A stretch of 64,000 nt of DNA from Streptomyces sp. NBC_01304 (GCF_035975855.1 NZ_CP109055.1:1922001-1986000); one strand, 5' to 3'. Counted from the stretch's first letter, positions 17,120 to 27,153 are shown. Numbers and translations are program-made. The notes: generated from the letters alone by a model not told the origin.

Positions 17120-20100
17120 TATTGCCGTCCCCCTCAGCAGCCGCCAGGGAAGTGACTCCGGCCGAGAAGTCCGATATTCGACTCTTGCGCGTATCCGGGA
17201 GTTCAGTCAGGCGTTTCACCAACTCCACCGTACGTTTCGGCTTGGCGGCGGCGGATGAACCATCTCCATTATGATCACGGACATAAACAATAGCCTTCGC
17301 GAAAGCCTCCGAAACGCGCAGCATCCTCATCAGTCGTTTAACTGTGTCCCGATTCGGGCGAACCAAACTCGCCGCACCGTTTGGCGCTGGCGGCTTTTCC
17401 AGAGGTCCCACCGAGAATTTAAGGGGGCCATGACCGACAGGAGTCTTCTCTTTCCACTCTTTGGCAACGTTATCGTATCGATATGCCCCCCATTTTGCGG
17501 AAATCGTCCGCGGGAAACCCTTCGCAGTGCTCTGCCAGTAGGTCAGGTCTATCTGATACCACACCATACGCAGCTTGTCGGCGCGACTCGCGTCGTCGCG
17601 ATTCATTTCATTTTCCGGATACTGCTCGATCCCGCGATAAAAAATGGGATTGTTGACGGTATTCCGGGCCGGCACCAGGTTGGATCCGAGGAAGGGGCCT
17701 CCAAGCTTCTCAGGGAGCATGTGCATCCGGACCCATCGCGTGCTGGCTTCCCTGTTGAGGTCATACTTGTTGAGATGCCGGAATCCCAGGGGCTCGTGCA
17801 CGAGACGCGAATGCGCCTTTTGACCATGCGCTTTGGCGAATTTGGCATTGAGATATTCGGCCTTGAAATTCTTCGCCAGCTCACCATTGGCGAACTTTGG
17901 GATGCGAGGCGGCGGGAGCTTCGGGTCCGGCTGGTTCTCAAGGTAGTCAGTGTGCTCCTCGTAGTCGTTCGTGTCGAAGTCCTCGGCGTCGGTGTATCCC
18001 GAAGTGACCGGAGCGGTCGGATTGAGTGTCGCCGCAACGCCAAAACCCGGGTTTCCTGCCTTCGCCAGACGAGTGAGCCGATACCAGCGCCGGAGATTGG
18101 CCAGCAGTTCTCTGTGCACCGACGGATCCATGCCCTTGGCCAGTTTCTTGCGAATGATCGGCCGGATACGGGCAACGATCCTCGCCAACCGCTGCGCCTT
18201 GTCGTCCTCTTCTTGCTTCCGCTTGTCCTTGTCGTCCCTACTCTTGGGTCTGCCGGGCCCAGGCCTGCGCCCGGGCCCATCCTTGCCGGGCTTGCGTCCC
18301 GGTCCGTTCGTGCCGGGCTTGCGCCCTGGGCCGTCCTTGTCGGGTTTCGGCTTCCCAGGTGCGTCCTTGTCTCCCCTCGGCTTCCCCGGCCCGTCCTTGC
18401 CATCGCCCTTCGGCTTGTCCGGACCCTGATCCTTGGGCTTACCCGGCGCACCCTTGTCGTCCTTGGGCTTGCCCGTCCCGTCCTTGTCGTCCTTCGGCTT
18501 GCCGGGCGCATCCTTGCCGTCGTCCTTGGGCTTGTCCGGCGTAGCGTCCTTCGGCTTGTCCGGCGACGTGTCCTTCGGCTTCGTGCCGGGGTCGGTCTTC
18601 GGCTTCGCGTCCGTGTCGGTTTTCGGCTTGGCCGGAGTCTCCGGCTTCGGCTTGGGCTTCGGCGCAGGCGTCGGGCGCGTATCCGGCTTGGCCGGGGCCC
18701 CCTTGTCGCCCTTCGTCCCATCACCCGCGGGCTTCTTCCCGTCAGCCCCGGCCCCGGGCTTCTTCGGGTCGGTCTTCGTCCCCGGCTTGCCATCAGCCTT
18801 CGGCGCCGGCGTCGTCTTCGGCCCCGACTTGGGCGTCGCAGGCGATGACGCGGGCGTCGTCTTCGGGGCGCCCTTGTCGCCACCCTTGTCGCCGCCCTTG
18901 TCATCCGAGCCCCCGTCGGGCTTCTTCCCGTCGCCCTTCCCGCCCTTGTCCTTGCCGAGCTTGACGGCAACGCCCTTCAGCCGCTTGCCCACCTTCGCGA
19001 CGTACTTGCCGATCCCGCTCAGCAACGCCTCGTACGCCAGCTCGAGAAGCGCCACGATCCCCGCCGCCACCGCCTTCGCGAAGAGGATCCCGGCGCCACC
19101 CTGGCGGACCGCCTTCAGCCACGAGATCACCGCGCCGATCGCCCGCAGGATTTCGCCCAGCGCCCCGATCGCCGTACGGATCGCGTCGATGACCGCCATG
19201 GCCCAGCCCGCGCCCGGGATCAGCTTGGCGATGACCTTCGTGATGACGATCTCGCCGATGATGAGAGGGAGCATCGGGACGATCGCGTCCCAGGTCTCCT
19301 TGACGATCTTTTCGAGGGTGAAGCCGCCCTTCATCAGCTTCTCCAGGATCGCCTTCGGGACCCCGATGATTTCCTCGATCTTCGAGGAGAACCACGACTT
19401 GACCGCCGAGATCACCTCGCGGAAGAGGTGGTTCTTCGCGCCGTCCACCGCGGAGTTCTTCGCCCCGCTCAGCCAACCGCCCGGATCGGAGAGGAAGTCG
19501 ACCGCGATGAGCATGAAGTCGCCCAGCGCGGAGAGGAGTTTCGAGGCGTAGTCGAGGACCGTCTTGACCGCGTCGACGACCGCCTTGATGACGTCCTTGA
19601 GCATCTTCTTCAGGATGTTCAGGATGTCGCTGAGCATCTTGGCGATGGCGTTCAGGAGATCAGTGATGATCTTCTTCAGCATCGCCGCGAGACGGTTCAC
19701 GAAGGCGATCGCCGCCGCGATGAGGGAAGTGATGAACTTCCGTATGCGGTTGGCGAGTTCGATGATGGCCCGCACCATCGCCTTGGCGAACTCGATCAGA
19801 TCATTGATGAGCGTCTTGATCGTCTCGACGATGAACTTGCGCGCCTCGTTGATCCAGCGCTCGACGTTCTCCTTGAAGTTCTTGATGAACCCGATGACCG
19901 CGTCGCGTGCCGCCTTGATGACGCGGACGATCGCGTTCTTGATCTCGATGACCTTCTCTTTGATCCAGTTGAAGGCCTTGCTGACCCAGTTGCCCGAGTC
20001 CTTGACGCTGTTGTCGCGCTGTTTGTCGGCGTCCTTCTCCGCCTTGGTGTTCTCGTCCTTGATCTTCTTGTCGCCGTCGTCCTTTTCCTTGGTGACGTCC

Positions 20101-23100
20101 TTGTCTGTCTTTTCTTCCTTGTCCTTGACGTCCTTGCGGACCTTGTCGTGCCGGTCCGTCTTCTTCGTGCCGAGCTTCTTGAGCTCGCCGTCCTGCTCCG
20201 TACGCCAGTCCGCGCGCTGCGAAGTGACCTCGGTCATCGCCTTGCCGCGCTGGTCCGCCTGGCTCTTGGTGTTGGTCGCGATCTCGGCGTCGACCTTCGC
20301 CTTGTGCTTCGCCTGGGACTCGCGGAAGTCCTTGTCCTTGGTCTGACGCCCCTCGGACATGCCCTTCTGGCCCTGGCTGAAGGCCTGTTGGAACTGCGGA
20401 CCGCGGTCGTGCTCGGCGACCTCCGACGCGGCCTCGGGAGGTACGGCCCCGGTGGACGCGCCACCCTCGGGGCCGCCGCCCTTGCTGCCGTCGGCGCCGG
20501 GCACCTTCCCCTTCATCTGCTCCTTGGGAGCGTTGGGGTAGACCTGGTTCTCGCCCATCGGACGGCCTGCGTCGTCGCGGCCCGTGGCGACGGTCTCCTG
20601 GCCCTTGGTATCGACGCTGGTGCCCTGCTCGCCGGCCGTCGTCTCGGCGGCGCCCTGCATCTCCACGCCCGGCGCATTGCCCGCCTGGGCCTTCTTCAGC
20701 GCCTCGTCCTTGGTGGGCAGGCCGGCGAACTTGGCGGCCAGGGCCTGCGGGTCGACCGTGGGTTCGTCGGCGCCGAAGAAGCTCGTGACCGCGTTGACGA
20801 TCTTGCCGCCGATAAAGCCCAGGGCCATCGCGAAGGTGTCCCAGCCGCCGGGCTCCTCCGCCTTCTCGGCCTCGATCTGCCCCTCGGGCTCCTTGGCGCC
20901 CTTGACCTCGGCCTTCTCGTCCTTGGGGGCCTCGGACTTCTGCGCGGGGTCCTGGGAGTACGTCGCCGCGGCGTCGGACTTGGGCTTGCCTTCCAAGGTC
21001 TGCGGCGCGCCTGCCGGGCGCTGCATCTGGGGCGGCGCGGCGGCGAGGGCCTTGTGCTCGTCGCCGACCGTGCGGTCAGCGGCGCCGCTCACGCCCGACA
21101 TGGCCTGGAGTGCCTTGTGCGGCTTGAGCTTCGCGGCCGTGGACAGGCCCGCCTCGGGGGACACCGTGGAGAGGTTCGGGGCGGCGGCGGAGTCCTTCTT
21201 CCCCTTGCCCGGGGCGGCCGCCTTGCTCCCGCCACCGCCTCCCCCGCCCCCGCGTGCCTTCGGCGCGGAACCCTGCTTGCGGCCGGCGGCCTTGGGCGCC
21301 GGGGCGGTCTCCGGGCCGGGCGCGGCCTCGGGAGCCGGGGCCGGTGCCTCGGGAGCCTTCGCGGGCTCCGGAGCCGGCTCGGGCGCCTTCGGGGCGGGGG
21401 CCTCCTCCTTCGGGGCGCTGCCACCCCCAGGCGCGTCACCGGACGGAGCCTTCGGTTCGGGCGCCGGCTCGCTCTTGCCGGAAGTCCCCGCTCCGGCCCC
21501 CGAGCCCGCCGAAGCCCCGGAGGACCCCGAAGAACCCGATGGGGCCGACGACTTGGCAGCCGGCTCCGAAGCCGCCGACTTGCTCCCGCCCGCCTGCTGA
21601 GATCCCTTCTCCGGCGCACTCCCCGCCTTGTCCCCGGCCGCCGGGGCGCCCTTCTCCTCCTTGGCGGCGGCCTCCTTGGCCGGGGCCTCCTTGGCCTCAC
21701 CGCCGCCGGCCTTGCCCGGCGCTTCCTGCACCGTCGTCTGCGCGGCGACCGGCCCGGCCTTCGGGTCGTCGCCGCTCTTCGGGTCCTTCGTGGGCGCGCC
21801 CGCCCCCGCCGGAGCGGCGGCGGCCCGCTCCACGTCGACGCCACTCAACTGCCCGCCGTCCAGGCCCTCTTGGCTCGCGTCGGCCGAAGGTTCCACCGGG
21901 GCGGCGGACTCCTCCTCGGCCTCCGGCAGCTCCGCGTCCTCGGCGTCCTCGGCGGCTCGCTCGGCCTGCACCTTGTCGGCCTTGGTCGGCGGCGGTGCCG
22001 GGAAGGACGGCGTCGCGCCGGACCCGGCCGCCCCCGGCTCCAGCTTGTCGGCGGTCGGTACGGCGGACACGTCGAGGTCCTGCTCGGGCAGGAAGTCCTC
22101 GGGCGCGAGCTTGGTGTCCCAGGCGCTCGGCTCCCCGCCGCCGACCTCGACCTCCGAGTCGCTTCCCGAGCCGAACGGATCGTCCTCGGCCTTCTCGTCC
22201 GCGCCTTCCAGATCCTGATTGCGTACGCCGTCGAGCTTGCTGACCGCACCGGACTGCTGCGCGTCCTTGCCGCTCGCCTTGGGCGAGCCGGTGGGCTTGT
22301 CGCCGCCGCGCTTGTCCTCCGGCTTCAGCTGCTTGCCCGCCGCCATCGCGTCGGCCGCGCCCGGCCGGTTCTTGGCCGCGGACTCCTCCTTGCTCGCGGC
22401 CGCGGCGCCCTGCTGGTCCTGCCCCTCCTTGCCCTCGGCGCCGCCCGCTTCCTTCTTCTCGCCCTTCTCGCCGCCGCCCTGCCCGCCGCTCCCTGACTTC
22501 GTGCCCGACTCGCCGCTCCGGCCCGAGGACGACTCCTGCCGCGGAGCGGCAGGGGGCGCGGCCGCACCCCCTGAACCCTCGCTGCCGGACTGGGCGTTGT
22601 CTTGCTTCCGGCCCTCACCGGGCTTCGACTGAGGCTTCGGCTTGTGCCGCCCGCCCTGCGGACTGGTCCCGTCCTCCCTGCTGCCCCCGTTCTCCGGGGT
22701 GCTGCCGGGCGCCCACTCCAGGTCGACCTGTTCCTTCTCCGGACCGGGCGCGATCCCGGGCAGCGCCTCCTCGGCCCGCTCCTCCTCGGCCCGGCGCCAC
22801 TCGGTCTCCCGCTCCAGGAGCAGGTCTGCCGCCGAGTCGCTCTCCAGGCCCGGCACATCGAGGGAGTTCTGCTCCAGCTCGTCGACGTCACCGATGTCGT
22901 CGACGAGATCGAGCACCCGCTCGTGCTCCGAGCTGAGCAGCCGGTCCTCCAGTTTGACCAGCACCCCGTCCAGCAACTCGTCGGGCAGCCGCGCCAGTTG
23001 CATCCGGGTGCGCTTGGACAGGTCCTCCGGGTCGCCGCGCAGCGAGCGCACCACCGAGTTGGTGAGGCGGTCCACGAGCGTCGCCGGGTCGATCTGCTCG

Positions 23101-23663
23101 ATGCGGTTGCGGTCGGCGTCGACGGTGGCGTACCGCATCCACCCGGGGGTGGCCTGCCCCTCCTCGACGTCCGGCGCAGAGGCCGGGTCCGACTCCTCGG
23201 ACCGTACGACCGCCTGCGCGCCCTCCTCCGCCTCCCGCTCCGCCGCCTGCTGCGGCAGGCTGACCGCGCCCAGGTCACGGCCGGCGCGCAGCGCGCCCAG
23301 CCCGTCGGGGTTCTGCACCGTGTGCAACAGCTCGTGGGCGAGCAGGCGTTGGCCGTCGACCGTGCCCGGCCGGTAGGCGCCCTCGCGGAAGAAGATGTCC
23401 TGGCCGACCGCGACCGCGTCCGCGCCGAGCAGGTCGGTGAGGACGCCCGCGTCACGGTCGGTGTGCAGGCGTACGCGGCTGAAGTCGTGCCCCAGTTGCT
23501 CCTCCAACTCCCGCCGTACGCCCACGTCGAGAGGCTGTCCGGCGCCGCTGACGATGTCCTTCGGCTCGGGCGCGCGGTTCTTGGCGGCGCGTTCCTTGCG
23601 CTTCTTGCGGCGCTGTTCGGCGGACTGCTCGGCGCGGGAGTCCTGGGTGGGAGAGCTGCTCAT
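17109..23663 (-). CDS. Giant eCIS cargo: DUF4157 core domain, low-complexity linkers, helical block, toxin-like C-terminus
   Basis: 2184 residues; ATG 23663 overlaps the upstream stop (ATGA). Layout: ~40-118 DUF4157/eCIS core domain with HELLH at 110-114; ~120-330 charged helices; ~330-980 Gly/Ser/Ala/Pro/Glu/Lys-rich linker; ~1000-1220 charged coiled-coil-like segment; ~1220-1565 strongly amphipathic helices (e.g. VIEIKNAIVRVIKAARDAVI); ~1570-1810 PGKPKDDKG-type repeats; ~1811-2184 a different, less GC-rich C-terminus. That tail contains MHMLPEKLGGPFLGSNLVPA, similar to the His/Asn region of His-Me-finger nucleases. DUF4157 marks proteins loaded into eCIS particles. It may also act as tape measure, since no separate one is visible. 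The toxin activity is inferred. Confidence 0.8.
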   Translation of the reverse strand: MSSSPTQDSRAEQSAEQRRKKRKERAAKNRAPEPKDIVSGAGQPLDVGVRRELEEQLGHDFSRVRLHTDRDAGVLTDLLGADAVAVGQDIFFREGAYRPGTVDGQRLLAHELLHTVQNPDGLGALRAGRDLGAVSLPQQAAEREAEEGAQAVVRSEESDPASAPDVEEGQATPGWMRYATVDADRNRIEQIDPATLVDRLTNSVVRSLRGDPEDLSKRTRMQLARLPDELLDGVLVKLEDRLLSSEHERVLDLVDDIGDVDELEQNSLDVPGLESDSAADLLLERETEWRRAEEERAEEALPGIAPGPEKEQVDLEWAPGSTPENGGSREDGTSPQGGRHKPKPQSKPGEGRKQDNAQSGSEGSGGAAAPPAAPRQESSSGRSGESGTKSGSGGQGGGEKGEKKEAGGAEGKEGQDQQGAAAASKEESAAKNRPGAADAMAAGKQLKPEDKRGGDKPTGSPKASGKDAQQSGAVSKLDGVRNQDLEGADEKAEDDPFGSGSDSEVEVGGGEPSAWDTKLAPEDFLPEQDLDVSAVPTADKLEPGAAGSGATPSFPAPPPTKADKVQAERAAEDAEDAELPEAEEESAAPVEPSADASQEGLDGGQLSGVDVERAAAAPAGAGAPTKDPKSGDDPKAGPVAAQTTVQEAPGKAGGGEAKEAPAKEAAAKEEKGAPAAGDKAGSAPEKGSQQAGGSKSAASEPAAKSSAPSGSSGSSGASAGSGAGAGTSGKSEPAPEPKAPSGDAPGGGSAPKEEAPAPKAPEPAPEPAKAPEAPAPAPEAAPGPETAPAPKAAGRKQGSAPKARGGGGGGGGSKAAAPGKGKKDSAAAPNLSTVSPEAGLSTAAKLKPHKALQAMSGVSGAADRTVGDEHKALAAAPPQMQRPAGAPQTLEGKPKSDAAATYSQDPAQKSEAPKDEKAEVKGAKEPEGQIEAEKAEEPGGWDTFAMALGFIGGKIVNAVTSFFGADEPTVDPQALAAKFAGLPTKDEALKKAQAGNAPGVEMQGAAETTAGEQGTSVDTKGQETVATGRDDAGRPMGENQVYPNAPKEQMKGKVPGADGSKGGGPEGGASTGAVPPEAASEVAEHDRGPQFQQAFSQGQKGMSEGRQTKDKDFRESQAKHKAKVDAEIATNTKSQADQRGKAMTEVTSQRADWRTEQDGELKKLGTKKTDRHDKVRKDVKDKEEKTDKDVTKEKDDGDKKIKDENTKAEKDADKQRDNSVKDSGNWVSKAFNWIKEKVIEIKNAIVRVIKAARDAVIGFIKNFKENVERWINEARKFIVETIKTLINDLIEFAKAMVRAIIELANRIRKFITSLIAAAIAFVNRLAAMLKKIITDLLNAIAKMLSDILNILKKMLKDVIKAVVDAVKTVLDYASKLLSALGDFMLIAVDFLSDPGGWLSGAKNSAVDGAKNHLFREVISAVKSWFSSKIEEIIGVPKAILEKLMKGGFTLEKIVKETWDAIVPMLPLIIGEIVITKVIAKLIPGAGWAMAVIDAIRTAIGALGEILRAIGAVISWLKAVRQGGAGILFAKAVAAGIVALLELAYEALLSGIGKYVAKVGKRLKGVAVKLGKDKGGKGDGKKPDGGSDDKGGDKGGDKGAPKTTPASSPATPKSGPKTTPAPKADGKPGTKTDPKKPGAGADGKKPAGDGTKGDKGAPAKPDTRPTPAPKPKPKPETPAKPKTDTDAKPKTDPGTKPKDTSPDKPKDATPDKPKDDGKDAPGKPKDDKDGTGKPKDDKGAPGKPKDQGPDKPKGDGKDGPGKPRGDKDAPGKPKPDKDGPGRKPGTNGPGRKPGKDGPGRRPGPGRPKSRDDKDKRKQEEDDKAQRLARIVARIRPIIRKKLAKGMDPSVHRELLANLRRWYRLTRLAKAGNPGFGVAATLNPTAPVTSGYTDAEDFDTNDYEEHTDYLENQPDPKLPPPRIPKFANGELAKNFKAEYLNAKFAKAHGQKAHSRLVHEPLGFRHLNKYDLNREASTRWVRMHMLPEKLGGPFLGSNLVPARNTVNNPIFYRGIEQYPENEMNRDDASRADKLRMVWYQIDLTYWQSTAKGFPRTISAKWGAYRYDNVAKEWKEKTPVGHGPLKFSVGPLEKPPAPNGAASLVRPNRDTVKRLMRMLRVSEAFAKAIVYVRDHNGDGSSAAAKPKRTVELVKRLTELPDTRKSRISDFSAGVTSLAAAEGDGNIEY

Positions 23664-23953
23664 CGGGTCACCTCCCCGCGGCCGGAAAGCCCGGCGTGCA
23701 CGGCCCGGGCCAGCTCCTGGCCCAGGCGGCGCGCCGACAGGCTGGCGGGCAGCGGCGGCAGGCCGGACAGCCCGTCCACGGCCAGGGCGCCGTCCGCCGC
23801 CAGCGGCACGCCGTGTTCGCGTACGAGACGGGACAGCTCGCGCTCGAAGGACGCCGAAACCCGGTCGGGGTCGACGCGGAAGCCGTCGAGGACCAGCTCG
23901 CCGACGTCGATGCGTATCTCATGGGGCTCTTGACCGTCGCGTTTCACACCCAT
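23660..23953 (-). CDS. Small conserved CIS protein of unknown function
   Basis: 97 residues from ATG 23953, overlapping the ATPase gene by 10 bp and the giant cargo gene by 4 bp. Sequence begins with a strand-rich stretch (EPHEIRIDVGELVLDGFRVD) then a helical, Leu/Arg-rich segment ending in SARRLGQELARAVHAGLSG. The strict coupling between ATPase and cargo genes suggests an adaptor or loading factor for the cargo (inference). No known domain recognised. Confidence 0.65.
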   Translation of the reverse strand: MGVKRDGQEPHEIRIDVGELVLDGFRVDPDRVSASFERELSRLVREHGVPLAADGALAVDGLSGLPPLPASLSARRLGQELARAVHAGLSGRGEVTR

Positions 23954-26103
23954 CCGCGGACCTCCGTCGGCGTCAAGGAGCGTTCCAGCTTGAGGTATTC
24001 GGTACGGGCCGCCGCGAGCATGTGCCGCATCTGCAGCCGGTCGCCCTCCTCGGCGGCGAGGAAGGCCCCGGAGAGGGCGATGTTGCGGATCGAGCCGCCG
24101 GCGACGGTGAGTTGGGCGAGGAGGTCCGGCTCGATGCCCTTGACCGGGGTCTGGGGTGGCAGGACGCGGCGCCAGATCTCGGCGCGTTCCTGCTCGGCCG
24201 GGAAGGGGAAGTCGACGACGAAGCGGATGCGGCGCATGAAGGCCGTGTCGAGGGCCTTCTTCATGTTGGTGGTGAGGATGGCGAGGCCCCGGTAGGCCTC
24301 CATGCGCATCAGGAGGTAGCTGACCTCCAGGTTGGCGTACCGGTCGTGGCTGTCCTTGACCTCGCTGCGCTTGCCGAACAGGGCGTCGGCCTCGTCGAAC
24401 AGGAGCAGCGCGCCGCCGCGTTCGGCGGCGTCGAAGACCTTGCGGAGGTTCTTCTCGGTCTCGCCGATGTACTTACTGACCACCTGGGAGAGGTCGATGA
24501 TGAAGAGGTCGAGGCCGAGTTCCTTGGCCATCACCTCGGCGGCCAGGGTCTTGCCGGTGCCGGAACCGCCCGCGAAGAGCGCGGTGACGCCGAGGCCGCG
24601 GCGCAGGGTCGCCGCGAATCCCCACTCCTGGTGGACCTTCGCGCGCTGCCGTACGTGCGCGACGATCTCGCGCAGCACGCTGGTCTGCCGGTCGTGCAGC
24701 ACCAGGTCGTCCCAGCCCGCGTCGGGCTCGATGCGCCGCCCCAGCTCGTCCATGCCGACGCGGGCCTCGCCCAGACCGGCCCGCCAGGCGAGCTGCGCCC
24801 CGTCGAGCACGTCCTCGTCGGGCAGATCGCGACGGACGGCGGCAGCGGCGGAGCGTACGACATGGGGCGGCAGCTGGAACTGCGCCACCAGGGAGCGGAG
24901 CTCTCCCTCTTCGATGTCGACGACGCCTTCGAACTCCCCCGCCCACAGGCCGAGTTGCTCCTCGTCGTCCAGCTGCGGCACGCTCACCCGTTCACCGCGT
25001 GCCCGCTCCGACGCGCGTGGGTCCTCGCTGGAGACGACGACGGGTACGGCGGCCCCGGCCAGGAACGCCTCGGTCGCCGCCCGCTGGTCCCGGTCCAGTT
25101 CGCCTACCTCTACGAGCAGCGCGGCCGGGAGCAGGATCGCCTCGCGCTGCCAGAGCCGGGCGAGCGCGTCGCGGGCGGCCGGGTCGGTGGGGATGTCCTC
25201 GGCGTTCATCGCGTAGATCCCGAGCCCGGCGCGGGCGGCCGCGGCGGCGGCGATGTCGGCGCGGCTGCGCAGGTCGCCGCCGACCAGCTCGACGAGGAGC
25301 GGCGCACCGGGGCGCGCGGCCGTCGTCCAGCCCGCGGTGACCCGGTTCGCGGCCAGGTCGTACGAGGGCGGCAGCCCGTCCGCGACCGGCGTGCGGCGCA
25401 GCTGGCCGTGCAGCCGGGCGTCCAGATAGGGCGAGCCGAGCAGGAAGTGCAGGATGCGCTCGTCGAGCCGGAGCCGGGACATGGTCAGCCGCGACTCGTC
25501 GTCGAGCTCCACCAGGCGCCAGCGGCGCAGCGGGGCGACCGGGGTGAGCGCACTCCAGTGCGGCTCGGCGAGCGCGGCGAGGGCGAGCGAGAAGGTGGGG
25601 TACGCCCGCTCGGGATCACCGCTCGCGGCGGCGCAGCGTGCGGCGGTCGTGGGGTCGAGCTCGTGGGCGGCGGTGAGCAGGACGAGGTCCCGCTCGAAGG
25701 GTGTGAGGCCGAAGCAGGAGGCAAGGGCCGTGAGGGGCGCGGCAGTTGCGGGTGTCTCGGCGGGTACGTTGCCGGGGTCGGCCGCCGCTTTGCCGGGGTC
25801 GGCCGCCGCCTTCCCGGGATCGGCTGCCGCCTTAGGCGCATCGCCCGCAGGCCCGGCGGAAGCTCCGGAAGGGTCGGAGCCTTCGGACACTCCAGAACCT
25901 CCAGAACCTCCAGAACCTTCGGAAACCCTGGAACCTCCGGAAGCCCCAGAGCCTTCGGAAGCCCCGGACCTTTCGGAACCCCGGGAAGCCCGGCCCGCCC
26001 GTGCCGCATGCGCGTCCACGAGGGCCAGCACCCGCTGGATCTCCGCCGTCAACGGCAGGGCCCCGCCCCGCCCGGCCGCCGTGCCCGGTGCGTCCGCCGC
26101 CAT
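23944..26103 (-). CDS. AAA+ ATPase of the CIS (Afp15-like)
   Basis: 719 residues from ATG 26103, with AGGTGAGG just upstream; GTG 26130 is an alternative. Residues ~35-110 are an unusual Gly/Ser/Glu and AAADPGK repeat linker. The C-terminal half is a classical AAA+ module: Walker A GGSGTGKT (~510), Walker B LLLFDEADALFG (~565), and an arginine-finger region TAFMRRIRFVVDFPFP. Such ATPases are found in nearly all eCIS loci and are needed for assembly or cargo loading. Encoded between the DUF4255 cap gene and the cargo gene. Confidence 0.88.
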   Translation of the reverse strand: MAADAPGTAAGRGGALPLTAEIQRVLALVDAHAARAGRASRGSERSGASEGSGASGGSRVSEGSGGSGGSGVSEGSDPSGASAGPAGDAPKAAADPGKAAADPGKAAADPGNVPAETPATAAPLTALASCFGLTPFERDLVLLTAAHELDPTTAARCAAASGDPERAYPTFSLALAALAEPHWSALTPVAPLRRWRLVELDDESRLTMSRLRLDERILHFLLGSPYLDARLHGQLRRTPVADGLPPSYDLAANRVTAGWTTAARPGAPLLVELVGGDLRSRADIAAAAAARAGLGIYAMNAEDIPTDPAARDALARLWQREAILLPAALLVEVGELDRDQRAATEAFLAGAAVPVVVSSEDPRASERARGERVSVPQLDDEEQLGLWAGEFEGVVDIEEGELRSLVAQFQLPPHVVRSAAAAVRRDLPDEDVLDGAQLAWRAGLGEARVGMDELGRRIEPDAGWDDLVLHDRQTSVLREIVAHVRQRAKVHQEWGFAATLRRGLGVTALFAGGSGTGKTLAAEVMAKELGLDLFIIDLSQVVSKYIGETEKNLRKVFDAAERGGALLLFDEADALFGKRSEVKDSHDRYANLEVSYLLMRMEAYRGLAILTTNMKKALDTAFMRRIRFVVDFPFPAEQERAEIWRRVLPPQTPVKGIEPDLLAQLTVAGGSIRNIALSGAFLAAEEGDRLQMRHMLAAARTEYLKLERSLTPTEVRGWV

Positions 26104-26136
26104 GTCCTCACCTGCCCCCGGTATCCGCACGCCGCC

Positions 26137-27108
26137 TCAGCTCTCCGCGCCCTCGGCGCCCGCACCCTCGGCCTTCGGGGCGTCGGGCTCCGCGTTGTTC
26201 TTCGCGGCGGCGCCACGCGCGGCAGCGGTCTTGCGCGCGCGGGCCGGCGCCTTGGCGGTCGTCTTCGCCGGCGCCTTCGCGGGTGCCTTGGCCACCGCCT
26301 TGGTCGTGGCGTTGGCGGACGTCCCGGCCTGCGCGGGCAGGGCGACCTCGGCCGAAGCGGGGCCGGCACCCGAGGCGCGGCCCGAACCCGTCGACGTACC
26401 GCCGTCGAAAGCCGATCCGGAGCCCGACCCCACACCCGCACCCGCACCGGCACCGGCGTCCGCATCGGCCCCGACCACCGGCCGCTCGGGCGCCCCCGGC
26501 GCCCCGAACGGCAGCACCTTCACCGTGTGCCGTTCCACCGGCTTGGCCGGGACGGGCACCTCGCGGCCCTCGATGAAGACGAGCGCCGCCTGGTACACCA
26601 CCGACAGCGAGTACGGCGTCTGGTGCAGCATCCCCCACAGCTTCGACGTCTCGTCGATGTCCATCACGGTCGGTGTGAATCGCACCTTCTGGACCGCATC
26701 GGCCAGGTCGCTGCCCGCCAAGTAGGGCTTCTCACCGGCCAGTTCGATCATGTCCTTGGGCAGGATGGGTATCTCGTGCAGCGTGCGCACCACGGAGCCG
26801 ATGAGCCGCTGCCCCACCAGCGTCGTCTCGTCGCCGTACGCGCTGATCACGAAGTGCAGATCGAGCGCGGCGGCCGGGCGCTTGAGGAGCGTGCCGTCGG
26901 AGGCCCGGGTCGGCAGGTCGTTGTTGCGCTGCGAGGTGTTGGGCGTGACCTGGTAGAGGAACACGGTGATGGTGGGGTCGGTCGGCGGGTCGGCCGGCGG
27001 CTTGCGCGGCTCGACGTTGACCGCGATGTCGATCTCGGGCTGCAGGTTGTCCTCGATCAGCAGGGCGAGGGCCTGGGTGACGTGGGCGAGTGCGAGTGCG
27101 TTGCTCAT
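26137..27108 (-). CDS. DUF4255 tube/sheath terminator (Afp16-like cap)
   Basis: 323 residues from ATG 27108. Residues ~1-205 are DUF4255: ALALLIEDNLQPEIDIAVNV, ITVFLYQVTPNTSQRNND, then LDLHFVISAYGDETTLVGQR. This family caps the distal end of the tube and sheath, setting particle length. The last ~120 residues are an Ala/Pro/Lys-rich tail (AKAPAKTTAKAPARARK), histone-like and basic, not part of the cap fold; it may tether the particle to other cell components (speculation). Confidence 0.85.
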   Translation of the reverse strand: MSNALALAHVTQALALLIEDNLQPEIDIAVNVEPRKPPADPPTDPTITVFLYQVTPNTSQRNNDLPTRASDGTLLKRPAAALDLHFVISAYGDETTLVGQRLIGSVVRTLHEIPILPKDMIELAGEKPYLAGSDLADAVQKVRFTPTVMDIDETSKLWGMLHQTPYSLSVVYQAALVFIEGREVPVPAKPVERHTVKVLPFGAPGAPERPVVGADADAGAGAGAGVGSGSGSAFDGGTSTGSGRASGAGPASAEVALPAQAGTSANATTKAVAKAPAKAPAKTTAKAPARARKTAAARGAAAKNNAEPDAPKAEGAGAEGAES

Positions 27109-27153
27109 GGCGTCAGTTCCTCAGTCCCTCGTTCAGTACGTCAGGTCGTACGT

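Noticed and set aside
19428..22496. A 1022-codon plus-strand frame opposite the giant DUF4157 gene
   Set aside because: It is the shadow of low-complexity codons (Leu/Arg/Val-rich translation) and has no supported start or domain.
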